The notes: generated by a model not told the origin, from the sequence alone. A stretch of DNA of 64,000 nucleotides from Acanthosepion pharaonis (GCA_903632075.3 CAHIKZ030000131.1:365001-429000), one strand, 5' to 3'; positions 11,201 to 22,758 are shown, counted from the first letter of the stretch. Made by a program: numbers and translations.

Positions 11201-11639
11201 ATATCTTGGCCAAGCCATGACCTTTTCAACCGACACCCGTAAGTCCCAATTGGCATTCAAAGCCTTTTTTAGAGTGCAAATATTAATGATGATTGGTTAT
11301 TTGATTGCTTTGTTTTTGTAAAGATTTATCAACTTATTTGCGTTAATTAAAGCCAACAATATTCATCATAAGCAAGGCGATAATTCCTTTAAGATACAAG
11401 CGGTTACTGAGTGTGCAAAAGATTGAGAAGACTATATAAGAAACCGGAAACCCAATTCTAAAAAGGAAACAAGGGATAAACCTCTAGTCCTGTTCAAAAC
11501 ACCGGGAAGGAGTCTGACACGGGCGATAGGCGAGTGTACCTACTCCTGTTGATCGTAAGAATAATTCTTTTTTTTTTTTGCTAGTGTTAATTTCATTAAC
11601 AATTTTTTGAGAAGATGCAAATCCTATTATTTAACTCAT
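11201..11639. other. Unassigned spacer
   Basis: No family recognised. A T-run occurs at about 11569-11579. Confidence 0.35.
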
Positions 11640-11770
11640 AGCTGGGGAAGCATATTGATTCATACCATTGTGCTTAAGCAGATAAATCGGACGTGAATCG
11701 AATTCGAACCCGGCTCTCCGATTTCTCATTCTGAGATACTGTCGCTTACATCACATCCATCATCATCCTT
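11640..11770 (-). repeat. Repeat E head, diverged copy
   Basis: The reverse complement has the B-box-like GGTTCGAATTC and the flanking GGAGAGCC seen in the 53250 copy. Confidence 0.55.
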
Positions 11771-12124
11771 GGAGAAATCTCAGTGCTATTACTGATCATC
11801 AAATGATACTAGCTTCTATTTTGAGGCTTTAAAAGTTACAAGCCGGTTTTTAAAACCATTTAACTGCTAGATAAAGATCAGAGGAAATAGATCAACTTCA
11901 GGACGGTATTATCTTGATTTTTTTTAATAGTTTACATGTACACACACTAACACAAATACGCACATCTTCACGAAGCGTCTACTAATATGAGAGTACCCAC
12001 TAAAAGTAACGTTGAAAATGATAAAATCTGACAGAATAATTGATAAAAATTTTTTTTTACTATGCTATAACTACATTTCCTGTTATTTATGTTTATTTAA
12101 TTTATGTTTATATTTACTTTTGGG
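11771..12124. other. Unassigned spacer
   Basis: AT-rich, no recognisable feature. Confidence 0.35.
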
Positions 12125-12300
12125 TACGAAACTATACTTTCAAAAATGTTCTGTCAAAAAATTTTGAAACTACCAGCGTCTCTCGTTTCGTGCGCATGTG
12201 TAGACGTGGCAACATCAACAAAGTCCAGTCCGAGGAAAGCCTAACGGATGAAACGCGTCACAAAAAAACTTTTTTTTACAATTTGTCGTACTATTTTTTC
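12125..12300 (+). repeat. Dispersed repeat D, copy 1
   Basis: Landmarks are TTTTGAAACTACCAGCG, CGTGCGCATGTGTAGACGTG, and GATGAAACGCGTCAC. The other copies lie at 13945-14060, 31370-31480 (minus) and 31560-31715. Class unknown. Confidence 0.65.
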
Positions 12301-12439
12301 TAAATACTCTTTACTGATATATAAAATTATACAAAAATTATATATCGTTACATCATATTTTTTAAAGAATATTTTTGAAAGAATTGGTTTTTCACCGTAA
12401 GGAAACTGACCACAGTTTTGACATAGGAAATGCTACTTT

Positions 12440-12620
12440 GATTAAAAGAGAAAATAATACACTACGATGAAAATGTCTTTAAAGTGCCCTGATCTCCAGT
12501 TCAGTCTCGTTAAAATTGCTTCCAGGCTATTACAAAAATTCATCAATATTGGTAGATTTTTTTTTGTCACAATGGGGACAAAGTTAATAGAAAGAAAAAG
12601 AAAAAGAATGCAGATAAATT
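12440..12620 (+). repeat. Dispersed repeat H, copy 1
   Basis: It shares AAAGAGAAAATAAT, CACTACG, GGTAGATTTT and GTCACAATGG with 13755-13940 in the same orientation. The two copies flank a 1.1-kb interval of SINEs and a minisatellite. Confidence 0.6.
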
Positions 12621-12621
12621 T

Positions 12622-12900
12622 GGCTACACTATTTACATTATTCGGACTATTGTCCTCATCTTGTGACGTCATATTTATTTCAACGTTTCGGCCATTGAAC
12701 GCTCCGGCCTTCTTCAGGTAGTTGTAAAGTCGAACTGAACCCTTTATTTCGCTCACTGGTGTAGACTGTTGTAGTTCCACGTGCCATGTCTAATGGATGT
12801 CAGTTATCTCCTGTTAATTAACCTCTACATGTTCTCCACAGCCTTAACCAGGTATTGAACTCACACTCTTTGTGTCCTGTCACGTGATCTAACTAACAGT
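12622..12900 (-). repeat. SINE-A copy, near full length
   Basis: Tail, core, body and tRNA-like head are in reverse orientation. The core is at about 12680-12718. It has a short deletion relative to other copies around the GATAACTGATAACTG block. Confidence 0.8.
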
Positions 12901-13039
12901 TTATGGTTTCCCTAAGAGAATAGTGTGAAAGCGAACGCAACAGATGAAGTAAAAACTTGAACCCCGTTTTACCAAATTCCACAGATCCTTCCAGACAAGG
13001 TTGTAAACCATTGATTCCCAACGTAGGTCGCATGCCCCA

Positions 13040-13225
13040 CCGCTGGGGGATGATAATATTTTGGTGAGTCATGGTAATATTTTGATGGGGCATGATAATA
13101 TTTTGGTGGGGCATGATAATATTTTGGTGAGGCATGATAATATTTTGGTGGGGCATGATAATATTTTGGTGAGGCATGATAATATTTTGGTGGGGCATGA
13201 TAATATTTTGGTGGGGCATGCGTAG
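13040..13225. repeat. 21-bp minisatellite, about 9 units
   Basis: The unit is ATGATAATATTTTGGTGGGGC with A/G variation in the G-run. As 21 is a multiple of 3, the minus strand reads MPHQNII repeats, which explains the 126-residue and 100-residue open frames there. Confidence 0.92.
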
Positions 13226-13261
13226 GATGTGCACCCTTCGGCTTACTATACCAACAGAATA

Positions 13262-13437
13262 ACAAGGGCACATGGCACAGTAGATAAAGACGTTAGTTAG
13301 ATCCAGTGACAGAATCCAAAGAGTGTCAGTTCAATACTCGGTTAAGGCAGTGGAGAACTTGGAGAGGGGAATTAACAGGAGATAACTGATAACTGACATC
13401 CATTAATCATGACACGTGGAACTAGAACAGAGAAATT
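13262..13437 (+). repeat. SINE-A copy, 5' half
   Basis: It covers head and body down to GGAACTAGAACAG and is then truncated. The next copy begins within a few bases in the opposite orientation. Confidence 0.78.
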
Positions 13438-13439
13438 TG

Positions 13440-13752
13440 TTTAGATTATTCGGATTATTGCCCTCATTTTGTTGCCATATTTATCACAACGTTTCGGTCG
13501 TTGTAAGCTCCGGCCTTCTTCAGGTGGCTGGAATGTCAAACTGAACCCTTTATTTCGCTCACTTGGGTAGACTGTTCTAGTTCCACGTGCCATGTCTTAA
13601 TGGATGTCAGTTATCAGTTATCTCCTGTTAATTTTCCCTCTGAAAGTTTTCCACTGCCTTAACCGGGTATTGAACTCACACTCTTTGTGTCCTCTCACTG
13701 GATCTCACCAACGCCTTTATTGACTGTGCTATGTGTCCTTGAGAAATCCTTC
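13440..13752 (-). repeat. SINE-A copy, full length
   Basis: A complete reverse copy from tail to head, with the core at about 13486-13522. It is paired with the forward half-copy at 13262-13437. Confidence 0.82.
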
Positions 13753-13754
13753 TT

Positions 13755-13940
13755 TAATTGAAAGAGAAAATAATCCACTACGGGAAAAATGTCTGGAAAT
13801 TGGCTTGATCAGCGCCGGAAGATTTGCACCCAGGCTCGTCATGGTAGATTTTCTGTTGTCACAATGGCGGGGGGGCATTTAGTGACAAAGGTGATGGAGA
13901 ACAAAAAAAAAAGAAAAAGAAAAAAAGAATACAGTTGAAT
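13755..13940 (+). repeat. Dispersed repeat H, copy 2
   Basis: The direct partner of 12440-12620. It is more diverged and carries an 8-bp G-run at about 13868. Confidence 0.55.
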
Positions 13941-13944
13941 TTGG

Positions 13945-14060
13945 CTAGATTGAAAAAGATTTTCTTTCAAAAATATTCTCTTAAAAATTTTGAAACTTCC
14001 AGCGTCTCTCGTTTCGTGCGCATGTGTAGACGTGGCAACATCAACAAATTCGTTTAAAGG
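13945..14060 (+). repeat. Dispersed repeat D, copy 2
   Basis: Carries the TTTTGAAACTTCCAGCG and GCGCATGTGTAGACGTGG blocks. Truncated on the right compared with copy 1. Confidence 0.6.
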
Positions 14061-14084
14061 GACTCTTCAGCTTTGACTGCTCGG

Positions 14085-14300
14085 CAAAGTTTCTTCGTAT
14101 CTGAGTCCGTTAAATCACGTCGGACCTCACGACGGTTTCGTCTGCCTAGGGGGAAACGCAGGTTCGAATCCAGCAGCAGAGTCCATTTTTTTCTTTAATA
14201 AGATTTCACAAGGACGGTAGACGAAAATAAATATACTGTTTAATTAATAAATGGGACGTCTACTCAAATATGAGTATCCGGTAAAATAAAAAAAATTAAA
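14085..14300 (+). repeat. SINE-C copy 1 (tRNA-derived)
   Basis: It has a B-box-like GGTTCGAATCC at about 14163. The tail reads GGACGGTAGACGAAAATAAA and then GACGTCTACTCAAATATGAG. Other copies are at 39446-39660 and 52385-52620. Confidence 0.7.
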
Positions 14301-14324
14301 AATTGTAAAAAAATGTTTAATGTG

Positions 14325-14327
<3 letters not shown>

Positions 14328-14381
<54 letters not shown>
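14328..14381. repeat. (TA)n microsatellite
   Basis: A TA run shortly after the end of SINE-C. Confidence 0.95.
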
Positions 14382-14383
<2 letters not shown>

Positions 14384-14544
14384 AGTACATAATTGGTATA
14401 TACAGAATGAATTCCAATAACCAACAATTACTATTCTTAAAAGAGTGCCCAATACAAAGTAGAGCAGATATAATTATTATTTATAAAAAAAATTATAACA
14501 TAAGTATGTTATAAAATCACTACAAAAATAGCCATTTTGTTTCA

Positions 14545-14754
14545 ACACACTCTGTGTAAAGAGGTAAGGCACGTCAGCGTAAATGACGGTTCCGTATAGG
14601 ATGCAGGTTCGAATCCTGTCAAAGAACGAATATTTTCTATGAAAATTTCTCGGACATTCAGGCCGGTAAATGTTATTTAATACTGTTTATCATAAACAGA
14701 GCATTTGCTTAAATACTTGTATCTATAAATAACAACGTTAAACATAAAAATGTC

Positions 14755-14758
<4 letters not shown>
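14545..14758 (+). repeat. SINE-B copy 1 (tRNA-derived)
   Basis: The A-box region is near 14560 and the B-box GGTTCGAATCC at about 14606. The body contains CGGACATTCAGGCCGGTAAA and the tail AACATAAAAATGTCTTTAAT. It runs straight into (TA)n. SINE-B copies also lie near 16025, 16316 and 58252. Confidence 0.78.

Positions 14759-14801
<43 letters not shown>
14759..14801. repeat. (TA)n microsatellite
   Basis: Begins at the 3' end of SINE-B copy 1. Confidence 0.95.
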
Positions 14802-14805
<4 letters not shown>

Positions 14806-14879
14806 TACAGGCAAAAGTTCATTTTCTTCCTCAAGACATTCATTTCTGTGGTATACTTCTACCAGCAAGCAGAAATATT

Positions 14880-14925
14880 TCTTCTCCTGATGATGGCCAT
14901 TTTGGCCGAAACTAGTCGGGGAATC
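14880..14925 (+). ncRNA. Hammerhead-like motif with GUC site
   Basis: The sequence shows CTGATGA (14887-14893), one extra T, a GGCC/GGCC hairpin with loop ATTTT (14895-14907), GAAA (14908-14911), a self-complementary CTAG (14912-14915), and TC (14916-14917). This order matches a minimal type I hammerhead with a palindromic stem III. Stem I is weak (five pairs, two wobble), and the extra T before stem II departs from the consensus. Activity is unproven. Confidence 0.4.
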
Positions 14926-15033
14926 TAAATAAAATAATAATAAAAAAAAACAAAAAACGAAAGAATATTAATCTACAACCCAGTGTGTCTGAAGATTTTA
15001 ATTTTTTAATTTTTTTATATTTTTTTTATTGTT

Positions 15034-15037
<4 letters not shown>

Positions 15038-15075
<38 letters not shown>
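15038..15075. repeat. (TA)n microsatellite
   Basis: A TA run immediately before a perfect 12-bp hairpin. Confidence 0.95.
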
Positions 15076-15078
<3 letters not shown>

Positions 15079-15079
15079 C

Positions 15080-15124
15080 ATCCACAGACAGACTGTATCA
15101 CAGCGAAACGGGCTGTCTGTGGAT
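15080..15124. repeat. Perfect 12-bp inverted repeat
   Basis: The arms ATCCACAGACAG and CTGTCTGTGGAT enclose a 21-base loop that contains GCGAAACG. Confidence 0.85.
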
Positions 15125-15390
15125 TGGTTCAACCAGACCGATTTAGCATCAGTCAGAGGTCCTATCCCTAGGCTATCGTCGCACGGCAGAGAGAAAGGTA
15201 AATTTTAACATTTTCTATACGAAATACGGCAGTGGCCCGGAGAGCTCAATTCAGTTTAAGAGCAAAGCGTTATTAGCTGTTGAACCCACTGTTCTTAAAA
15301 TTATCCTTTTCTCAAGATGCAAACTATATATTTTTCATATACAATATATATAAAGAACAAGACCAGTCCAACATATATATGTTTGGCTTG
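15125..15390. other. Unassigned spacer
   Basis: May be the rest of the repeat that begins with the hairpin. Nothing else recognised. Confidence 0.35.
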
Positions 15391-15785
15391 TCATGATGCA
15401 AAAATGAGTGACAACAGAATACCTAAGATCCTCATGTATATACAGCTTCACAGTGGACAAAGTAAAGTTGGACGGCTGTGGCTCAGGTTTAATGTCAAGC
15501 TAAAGAGTAACATCTCAGCTTTCAATGCGCCTCATACTAACTTCGAGCGAGTTGCCCTGGATAGAAATAACTGGAAATATTTCTGCCAGAGTGGTATCAG
15601 AAATTTCGAAATCAATCGTATTGACCGACTAAGAGATGAAGGAAAACAGTGAAAAGGCAGAGCAGATATTCATGTTACTATGTCCCGCAATACACGCTGT
15701 TGCACAATATGCGGGCTTATATGCAGGTCACTAGCGGGACTGAAGTGTCACATAGAACACAAGCATAGAAACAAAATGAGGTTGT
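15391..15785 (+). pseudogene. LINE C-terminal relic with C2H2-type zinc finger
   Basis: The translation matches the extreme C-terminus of a widespread non-LTR retrotransposon protein. It reads SDNRIPKILMYIQLHSGQ, then RVALDRNNWKYFCQSGIRNF. After an in-frame TGA (15650-15652) it continues with CTICGLICRSLAGLKCHIEH, a Cys2-His2 arrangement. Only about 125 codons of the element remain, so it is a 5'-truncated insertion. It is not a host zinc-finger gene. Confidence 0.75.
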
Positions 15786-15871
15786 TGTCTCCTCCTACGT
15801 CGAAATCGCCGTTTTAAGGCAGGTTATATTAAGGGTAAAAGCGTACAATATCAGGGAAACAGCAAATGTAA

Positions 15872-15902
15872 ATACAGAGTGTCCATAAAGTTTATGAACA
15901 CA

Positions 15903-15908
<6 letters not shown>
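15872..15908. mobile_element. Fused mariner terminal repeats (palindrome)
   Basis: CAGAGTGTCCATAAAG is joined directly to TTTATGAACACACTG. The halves are near-complementary and match the ends of the mariner relic at 16893-17268, so this looks like the two termini with nothing between them. TA follows on the right. Confidence 0.6.

Positions 15909-15946
<38 letters not shown>
15907..15946. repeat. (TA)n microsatellite
   Basis: Sits between the fused mariner ends and a SINE-B pair. Confidence 0.95.
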
Positions 15947-15949
<3 letters not shown>

Positions 15950-16024
15950 GAAATGGACAAAGTCCGACAATTTATTTATTAAAGACATTTTTATGTTTAA
16001 CGTTCTTTTTTATAGATACAAGTA
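15943..16024 (-). repeat. SINE-B tail, reverse orientation
   Basis: The reverse complement of the SINE-B 3' end (GAAATGGACAAAGTCCGACA and on). It joins a forward copy at about 16025. Confidence 0.72.
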
Positions 16025-16215
16025 TTTATCAAATCCTGTCCAAGGACGAATATTTTCTATGAAAATTTCTCGGACATTCAGGCCGGTAAATGTTATTTAA
16101 TACTGTTTATTATAAACAGAGCATTTACTTAAATACTTGTATCTATAAAATAGAACGTTAAACATAAAAATGTCTTTAATAAATAAATTGTCGGACTTTG
16201 TCCATTTCTTAATAT
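16025..16215 (+). repeat. SINE-B copy, 5'-truncated
   Basis: Starts at the end of the B-box region (AATCCTGTCCAAGGACG) and runs to GTCGGACTTTGTCCATTTC. With 15943-16024 it forms a palindrome whose arms are the SINE tail. Confidence 0.75.
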
Positions 16216-16315
16216 ATGACGTCATTTGTTTACAGTTGATACGCCAGAGCAGTTATGAATGTACGAGTTTCATGGAAGATTGAGGTTTATAAGCAGTAAA
16301 TTCGACCTTGCCAAC

Positions 16316-16545
16316 CGAACGATCCTTTGTGGCCGAGAGGTTAGGCACGTCAGCGTAAATGATGGTTCCGTATAAGATGCAGGTTCGAATCCTGTCAAAG
16401 GACGAATATTTTCTATGAAAATTTCTCGGACATTCAGGCCGGTAAATGTTATTTAATACTGTTAATTATAAAACAGAGCATTTACTTAAATACTTGTATC
16501 TATAAAATAGAACGTTAAACATAAAAATGTCTTTAATAAATATAT
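16316..16545 (+). repeat. SINE-B copy, near full length
   Basis: The best preserved head of the family here: TGGCCGAGAGGTTAGGC (A-box, about 16330) and GGTTCGAATCC (B-box, about 16382). It ends at AATGTCTTTAATAAAT. Confidence 0.8.
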
Positions 16546-16831
16546 ATTCGTTTTCTGATGTTCTGCGAATGATCTCGGAGAAAAATGTTTCATAACATTT
16601 TTTTTGCTTCTTAATAACTTTGGTCATCCTTTGAAAATTTTTACTAAAATTTGAATTCATATTAGATCACTATTTTTGAGATGGAATTTCCAACGCTTCA
16701 ATAATAAGTAAGTTCGACATCTCTTTGCTTTTCGACAGCTCCCGTTCGCATCCGATCATCAGGATCGTCATCCTATCTCATTATTCTTTTTCTCCCTCTG
16801 GTAGCAGTGGCGAAGATGGCTGTGAAGATGG

Positions 16832-16832
<1 letters not shown>
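16546..16832. other. Unassigned spacer
   Basis: Mixed-composition sequence without a recognised family. Confidence 0.35.

Positions 16833-16892
<60 letters not shown>
16833..16892. repeat. (TA)n microsatellite
   Basis: One of the longer TA runs, about 60 bp. It directly precedes a mariner terminal repeat. Confidence 0.95.
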
Positions 16893-16900
<8 letters not shown>

Positions 16901-17268
16901 GTCCATAAAGTTCGTGTGCACTTTAAAAAATTTATAACTTTATTTGTATTTGCGATAGAAATAATTTGTAAAAGGATTAGAAAGAAGTAGATCTATGTTT
17001 TTTGAAGGTTTTATTGAAATTTTATTTAAGTTTCCACATTTCCTCCATCATTAGCAATACAAAGGGTAATACGATTTTGCAGTTCACGGAAAACATTTGC
17101 CAACTGATTTACAGTAATGCCTGAAATCACATTAGTTATTTTAGCTATACTTAAAACTAGGTACATTAAACTTTATAATATTTTTTTAAATATTATTTCT
17201 ATCACAAATACAAATAAAGTTAAAATTATTTTAAGTGCAGACGAACTTTATGAACACCTTCTATAAAA
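16893..17268 (-). mobile_element. Deleted mariner-type transposon
   Basis: The terminal inverted repeats are about 75 bp. The left starts AAGGTGTCCATAAAGTTCG; the right, in reverse, AGAAGGTGTTCATAAAGTTC. Between them the minus strand reads VNQLANVFRELQNRITLCIA, resembling the last part of a mariner-family transposase. The catalytic core is missing. The (TA)n flank supplies the TA target expected for this superfamily. Confidence 0.7.
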
Positions 17269-17394
17269 GTGAACACTGGGAGTATCAATGAGCAATGACA
17301 GTCAGTTTCATGCTTGAAAACAATCTTTATGCTATGTGTGTTGTGTGATGAAATAAATTAAATTAATTATCTACTACAAAAAAAAATTAAAACA

Positions 17395-17960
17395 ACTAAC
17401 GTCAAAATATGACAACACACGAGTAAGATTTAAATTGCAGAGAATCTATATGATTTATGAGTTCATATATCCCTTAAGGAGCTATGTTTCCGATGAAACC
17501 AAACCCACAGATAATTATATTGGTCATAATACGACATGCCTATCTAGTCGACTAACATTACACATATCCGACCATAGCTCAATTCGGTCTCATTTAAACA
17601 GACACAAAAACCTACTAAACTATATCCTCAACATGCTAGTAGAAAAAAAAAACATGTATAATAGCCTCATCCACTTTAAAAAAATGATTAAAAATAATGG
17701 AAGCACTAATAATAAAAAAACAAAAAGCCAACACTCAATAACATCAACTATGAACACGGCCACAATGTGTTGACCGTGTTTGGAAAATAAAACATTCCTA
17801 TAATTTCAGATACGTACATAAAACGACCCACACATTCACTTAAAAATAAATAAATAAATAAATTCGTCTTACATACTGGATAATGAATAGCCGAAATCGC
17901 TTCGATATGTAGAACTTTTTACACTCTTTGTGTCCAGAAAAGAAAACACTTGATATAATG
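17395..17960 (+). pseudogene. Penelope-like element, GIY-YIG relic with 3' UTR
   Basis: The frame at 17435-17773 reads RIYMIYEFIYPLRSYVSDET, then DNYIGHNTTCLSSRLTLHIS, then HSSIRSHLN. This is the GIY...YIG pair with the conserved Arg-rich stretch and His of a PLE endonuclease. The frame then slips, and the usual end resembling GHNVLTVF is visible in another frame (about 17750-17790). It is the longest uninterrupted GIY-YIG stretch in the window. The rest of the protein, including the reverse transcriptase, is absent. The non-coding part to about 17960 includes a diverged version of the PLE 3' UTR. Confidence 0.78.
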
Positions 17961-18793
17961 CAGAACGATCACAATAATAAAACTGGTCAGTAATTATTGA
18001 TAACTATTTATACTGGGACTCCGGCATACAATAATTATTAAAATACACCTTTAAATGCCAAATCTAGATGCGTCGTCAGTGTTGTTGCTCCCATGTCACT
18101 AGAAGTTTCGGGTCTAAATAAACAACAGACTTCTTCGATGGGCGACCCGACCGAATATGATCAGTATTCGGCCCGCACCTAGAACAAAATTTGCCACTAG
18201 CTTTAGGACGTGGATTATATAAGTTGCCCCAGCAAACAAAAACCAATCAAGACTTCCCTTGGGCTATTCGAAGTTATAAATTAGGTATGCATGACAATTA
18301 ATTCATGATGATATTTAAAATTTTGAAATCACATTTATTTTTGGCAGTTTTTTTGAAACTACTTCTAAATCTTTGATTGTATTTCAGTCATTCCGCGAAA
18401 CCTTGCTATATTCTTCCATCTCACCCATCAGGCACGCCACACACTTTGTTAATCACTGGTCATGCATAATGGCATAGACCGGGTTCCATAGCTACGTATG
18501 CTGTCAGTGCAGTGTTTATACGGTATCACTAGGTGGAGAGTCTATCACTGGAATCTACGGCCTAGGCGGGCGCATCCCAGATGGGATCAACACCCACGGG
18601 TCAAGACAAGCCTTCAAGTTGGAGGTCATTGGTTGTGGTTTGATCTACAGAAGGACGGGCTCTAGCAGAAGTACTTGTCGAAGACACGCTACGAATGAAT
18701 TTATATCCTTTCAGCTTTCAACATAGATAGGTGGAGTTAACTGATCAGGTAGCCGGCTGCACAGTGATCCTACGACAACAGCGGTTATAGGAC

Positions 18794-18795
<2 letters not shown>
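17961..18795. other. Unassigned region
   Basis: Positions 18460-18700 are less AT-rich than their surroundings and may be a decayed repeat. No coding family was recognised. Confidence 0.35.

Positions 18796-18830
<35 letters not shown>
18796..18830. repeat. (ATG)n microsatellite
   Basis: About eleven ATG/GAT units. Polyhistidine or polyisoleucine open frames on the minus strand come from this run. Confidence 0.95.
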
Positions 18831-19095
18831 AGAGAAGAAACAATTGTAGAAGATTAATTTGCCCATAAAAGGGAAGACAGAGCGAGAGGCAGATGATGAT
18901 GGAATGATAGATATTAATCGTAAACACAATAAATGCAACAAAAGCTAAGAAAAAAAAACCCAGAGGTCAAAAAAAGCAAGAAAGGGCGATAAAATGGAAG
19001 AAAGTAGGAAAACATGAATTAACATTGCTAAATTTATTTCGATGTGAATCACCATTAATAAGTGGGCGCCGGAAATAACTGTCGAATTTGTTGCT

Positions 19096-19098
19096 GGA

Positions 19099-19141
<43 letters not shown>

Positions 19142-19327
19142 GAAGACAGAAAGAAAGAAAAAAAAGAAAGGAAGTAAGAAGGAAAATGGGTAAAAAATCT
19201 CAACACAGAAAAAAAGAAAGGATAAATGAATGCAGGGAAGTAAAATAGAAAAAAATATGAAAAGAAATCTAGAAAGAAAGAAAGAAAGAAAGAAATAAAG
19301 AAAAGCAGAAAAAAAACAGCGAAAGAG

Positions 19328-19365
<38 letters not shown>

Positions 19366-19455
19366 GAAGAAAGAAAGAAAGAATAGAGAGAGAAACAAAT
19401 CATGGAAACGGAAAGCAAATGAAAAGAGAGAACAAGTCAAAAATAATTAAGGGGA

Positions 19456-19503
<48 letters not shown>

Positions 19504-19604
19504 AAATGGATAAAAAAATCTCAACACAGAAAAAAAAGAAAGGATAAATGAAAGCAGGGAAGTAAAATAGAAAAAAATATGAAAAGAAAGAAACACTATC
19601 TGGA

Positions 19605-19647
<43 letters not shown>

Positions 19648-21674
19648 GAAATTGGTAAAAAGACTCAAAACAGCAAAGGAAGAATGGATAAATGAAAGCA
19701 AAGAAGTAAAGAAAGAAGAAAAAATGAAATGAAAGAACGAAAGAAAGAAAGAAAGAAAGAAAGAAAGAAAAAAAAGAAAAAAGAAAATGGATAAAAAAAA
19801 TCTCAACACAGAAAAAAAGAAAGGATAAATGAAAGCAGGAAGTAAAATAGAAAAAAATATGAAAAGAAAGAAACACTATCTGGAAAGAAAGAAAGAAAAG
19901 AAAGAAAGAAAAGAAAGAAAAGAAAAAAGAAAAGAAAACAAAAAGAAAGAAAAAAAAAAGAAAGAAAAAAAAAAAAAAGAAAAGAAAGAAAGAAAGAAAG
20001 AAAAGAAAAAGAAAGAAAAAAAAGAAAGAAACGGAAAGAAAAAAGAAAAGAAAGAAGAAAGTAAAAAAGAAAAAAAGAAAGAAAGAAAAGAAAAAAAGAA
20101 AATGGAAAAAAAATCTCAACACAAAAGAAAAAAAAGAAAGGATAAATGAAAGCAGGGAAAAAAATAGAAAAAAAGAAAGAAAGAAAAAACTAAAAGAAAG
20201 AAAAAAAAGAAAGAAAGAAAGAAAGAAAAAAAAAAAAAACTCAAAACAGCAAAGGAAGAAATGGATAAATGAAAAGGAAAGAAAGAAAGAAAGAAAAAAA
20301 TGAAATGAAAGAAAGAAAAGAAAAGAAAGAAAGAAAGAAAAGAAAATGGATAAAAAAGACTCAACACAGAAAAAGAAATGGATAAATGAAAAAAGGAAGT
20401 AAAAGAAGAAAAAAATATGAAAAGAAAGAAACACTATCTGGAAAAGAAAAAAAGAAAGAAAAATGAAAAAAAGAAAGAAAAAACAGCAAAAGAATGGATA
20501 AATAAAAAGCAAAAAGAAAAAAGAAAGAAGAAAAATGTAAAATGAAAAAAGAAAAGCAAAGAAAAGCAAAAAAGAAAGAAAGAAAAATGAAATGAAAGAA
20601 AAAAAGAAAGGATAAAGAAAGAAAGAAAAAAAAAAAGAAAAAAAAAAAAATGGAAAAAAAAAAATCTGGAAGAAAGAAAGAAAAAAAGAAAGAAAAAAGA
20701 AAAAAAAGTAAAAAGAAAAAAAACAACAAAGAAAGAATGGAAAATGAATAAAATGAAAAGAAAAAAGAAAGGAAGAAAGAAAAATGGATAAAAAAATACA
20801 GAAAAAAAATGAAATGAAAGTAAAAAAAAAAAAATGAAAAGAAAGAAAGAAAGAAACAAAAAGAAAGAAAGGAAGAAAAAGAAAAAAAAAGGAAGAAAAA
20901 TTGGCAAAAAAGACTCAAAACAGCAAAAGAAAAGAATGGATAAATGAAAGCAGGAAGTAAAAAAAGAAAAAAATGAAATGAAAAAAAAAAAGAAAGAAAA
21001 GAAAGAAAAGAAAGAAAGAAAATGGATAAAAAATCTCAACACAGAAAAAAGAAAGGATAAATGAAAGCAGGGAAGTAAAATAGAAAAAAATATGAAAAGA
21101 AAGAAAAAACACTATCTGGAAAAAGAAAGAAAGAAAAAGAAAGAAAGAAAAGAAAGAAAAAAAGAAAGAAAGAAAATTGGTAAAAGACTCAAAACAGCAA
21201 AGAAAGAATGGATAAATGAAAGCAGGGAAGAAAGAAAAGAAAAAAATGAAATGAAAAAAAAGAAAGAAAGAAAGAAAGAAAAAAAAGAAAGGAAAGAAAA
21301 ATGGATAAAAATCTCAAGAAAACAGAAAAAAAAAAAAGGATAAATGAAAGCAGGGAAGTAAAAAAAAAAAAAAATGAAAAGAAAGAAACAGAAATGGAAA
21401 AAAGAAAAGAAAGAAAGAAAAGAAAGAAAGAAAAGAAAGAAAAGAAAGAAAGAAAATTGGTAAAAAGACTCAAAACAGCAAAGAAAGAATGGATAAATGA
21501 AAGCAGGGAAGTAGAGAAAGAAGAAAAAATGAAATGAAAGAAAGAAAGAAAGAAAGAAAGAAAGAAGAAAGGAAAATGGATAAAAAAAATCTCAACACAG
21601 AAAAAAAGAAAGGATAAATGAAAGCAGGGAAGTAAAATAGAAAAAAATATGAAAAGAAAGAAACACTATCTGGA

Positions 21675-21710
<36 letters not shown>

Positions 21711-22046
21711 AAAGAAAAAAAAAAAAAGACTCAAAACAGCAAAGAAAGAATGGATAAATGAAAGAGGGAAGTAGAAAAAGAAGAAAAATGAAAATGAAAG
21801 AAAGAAAGAAAAAAAAAGAAAGAAAGAAAGGAAAATGGATAAAAAAATCTCAAAACAGATAAAAAAAGAAAAGGATAAATGAAAGCAGGGAAGTAAAATA
21901 GAAAAAATATGAAAAGAAAGAAACACTATCTGGAAAGAAAGAAAGAAAGAAAGAAAGAAAGAAAATTGGTAAAAAGACTCAAAACAGCAAAGAAAGAATG
22001 GATAAATGAAAGCAGGGAAGTAGAGAAAGAAGAAAAAATGAAATGA

Positions 22047-22078
<32 letters not shown>

Positions 22079-22191
22079 AAAAGGAAAATGGATAAAAAAA
22101 TTCAAAAGAAAAAAAAGAAAGGATAAATGAAAGCAGGAAGTAAAAATAGAAAAAATATGAAAAGAAAGAAACACTATCTGGAAAGAAAGAA

Positions 22192-22223
<32 letters not shown>

Positions 22224-22714
22224 AAAGAAGAAAAAAAAAAAAAGACTCAAAACAGCAAAAGAAAGAATGGATAAATGAAATGAAAGAGGAAAGAGAAAGA
22301 AGAAAAAATGAAATGAAAGAAAGAAAGAAAGAAAGAAAGAAAGAAGAAAGGAAAATGGATAAAAAAAATCTCAACACAGAAAAAAAGAAAGGATAAATGA
22401 AAGCAGGGAAGTAAAATAGAAAAAAATATGAAAAGAAAGAAACACTATCTGGAAAAAAGAAAGAAAGAAAAAAGAAAGAAAGAAAAAAAGAAAGAAAAAA
22501 GACTGGTAAAAAAACAGCAAAGAAAGAATGGATAAATGAAAGCAGGGAAGTAGAGAAAGAAGAAAAAATGAAATGAAAGAAAGAAAGAAAGAAAGAAAAA
22601 AGAAAGAAAATGGATAAAAAAAATCTCAACACAGAAAAAAAGAAAGGATAAATGAAAGCAGGGAAGAAAAATAGAAAAAAAAATATGAAAAAAAGAAACA
22701 CTAAGAAAGAAAAA

Positions 22715-22758
<44 letters not shown>

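Noticed and set aside
12893..13273. 126-residue protein with HQNII repeats
   Set aside because: It comes from the 21-bp minisatellite, which preserves frame by its length.
16316..16400. tRNA gene on the plus strand
   Set aside because: Same reasoning: the head of a SINE-B, with family-specific body and tail.
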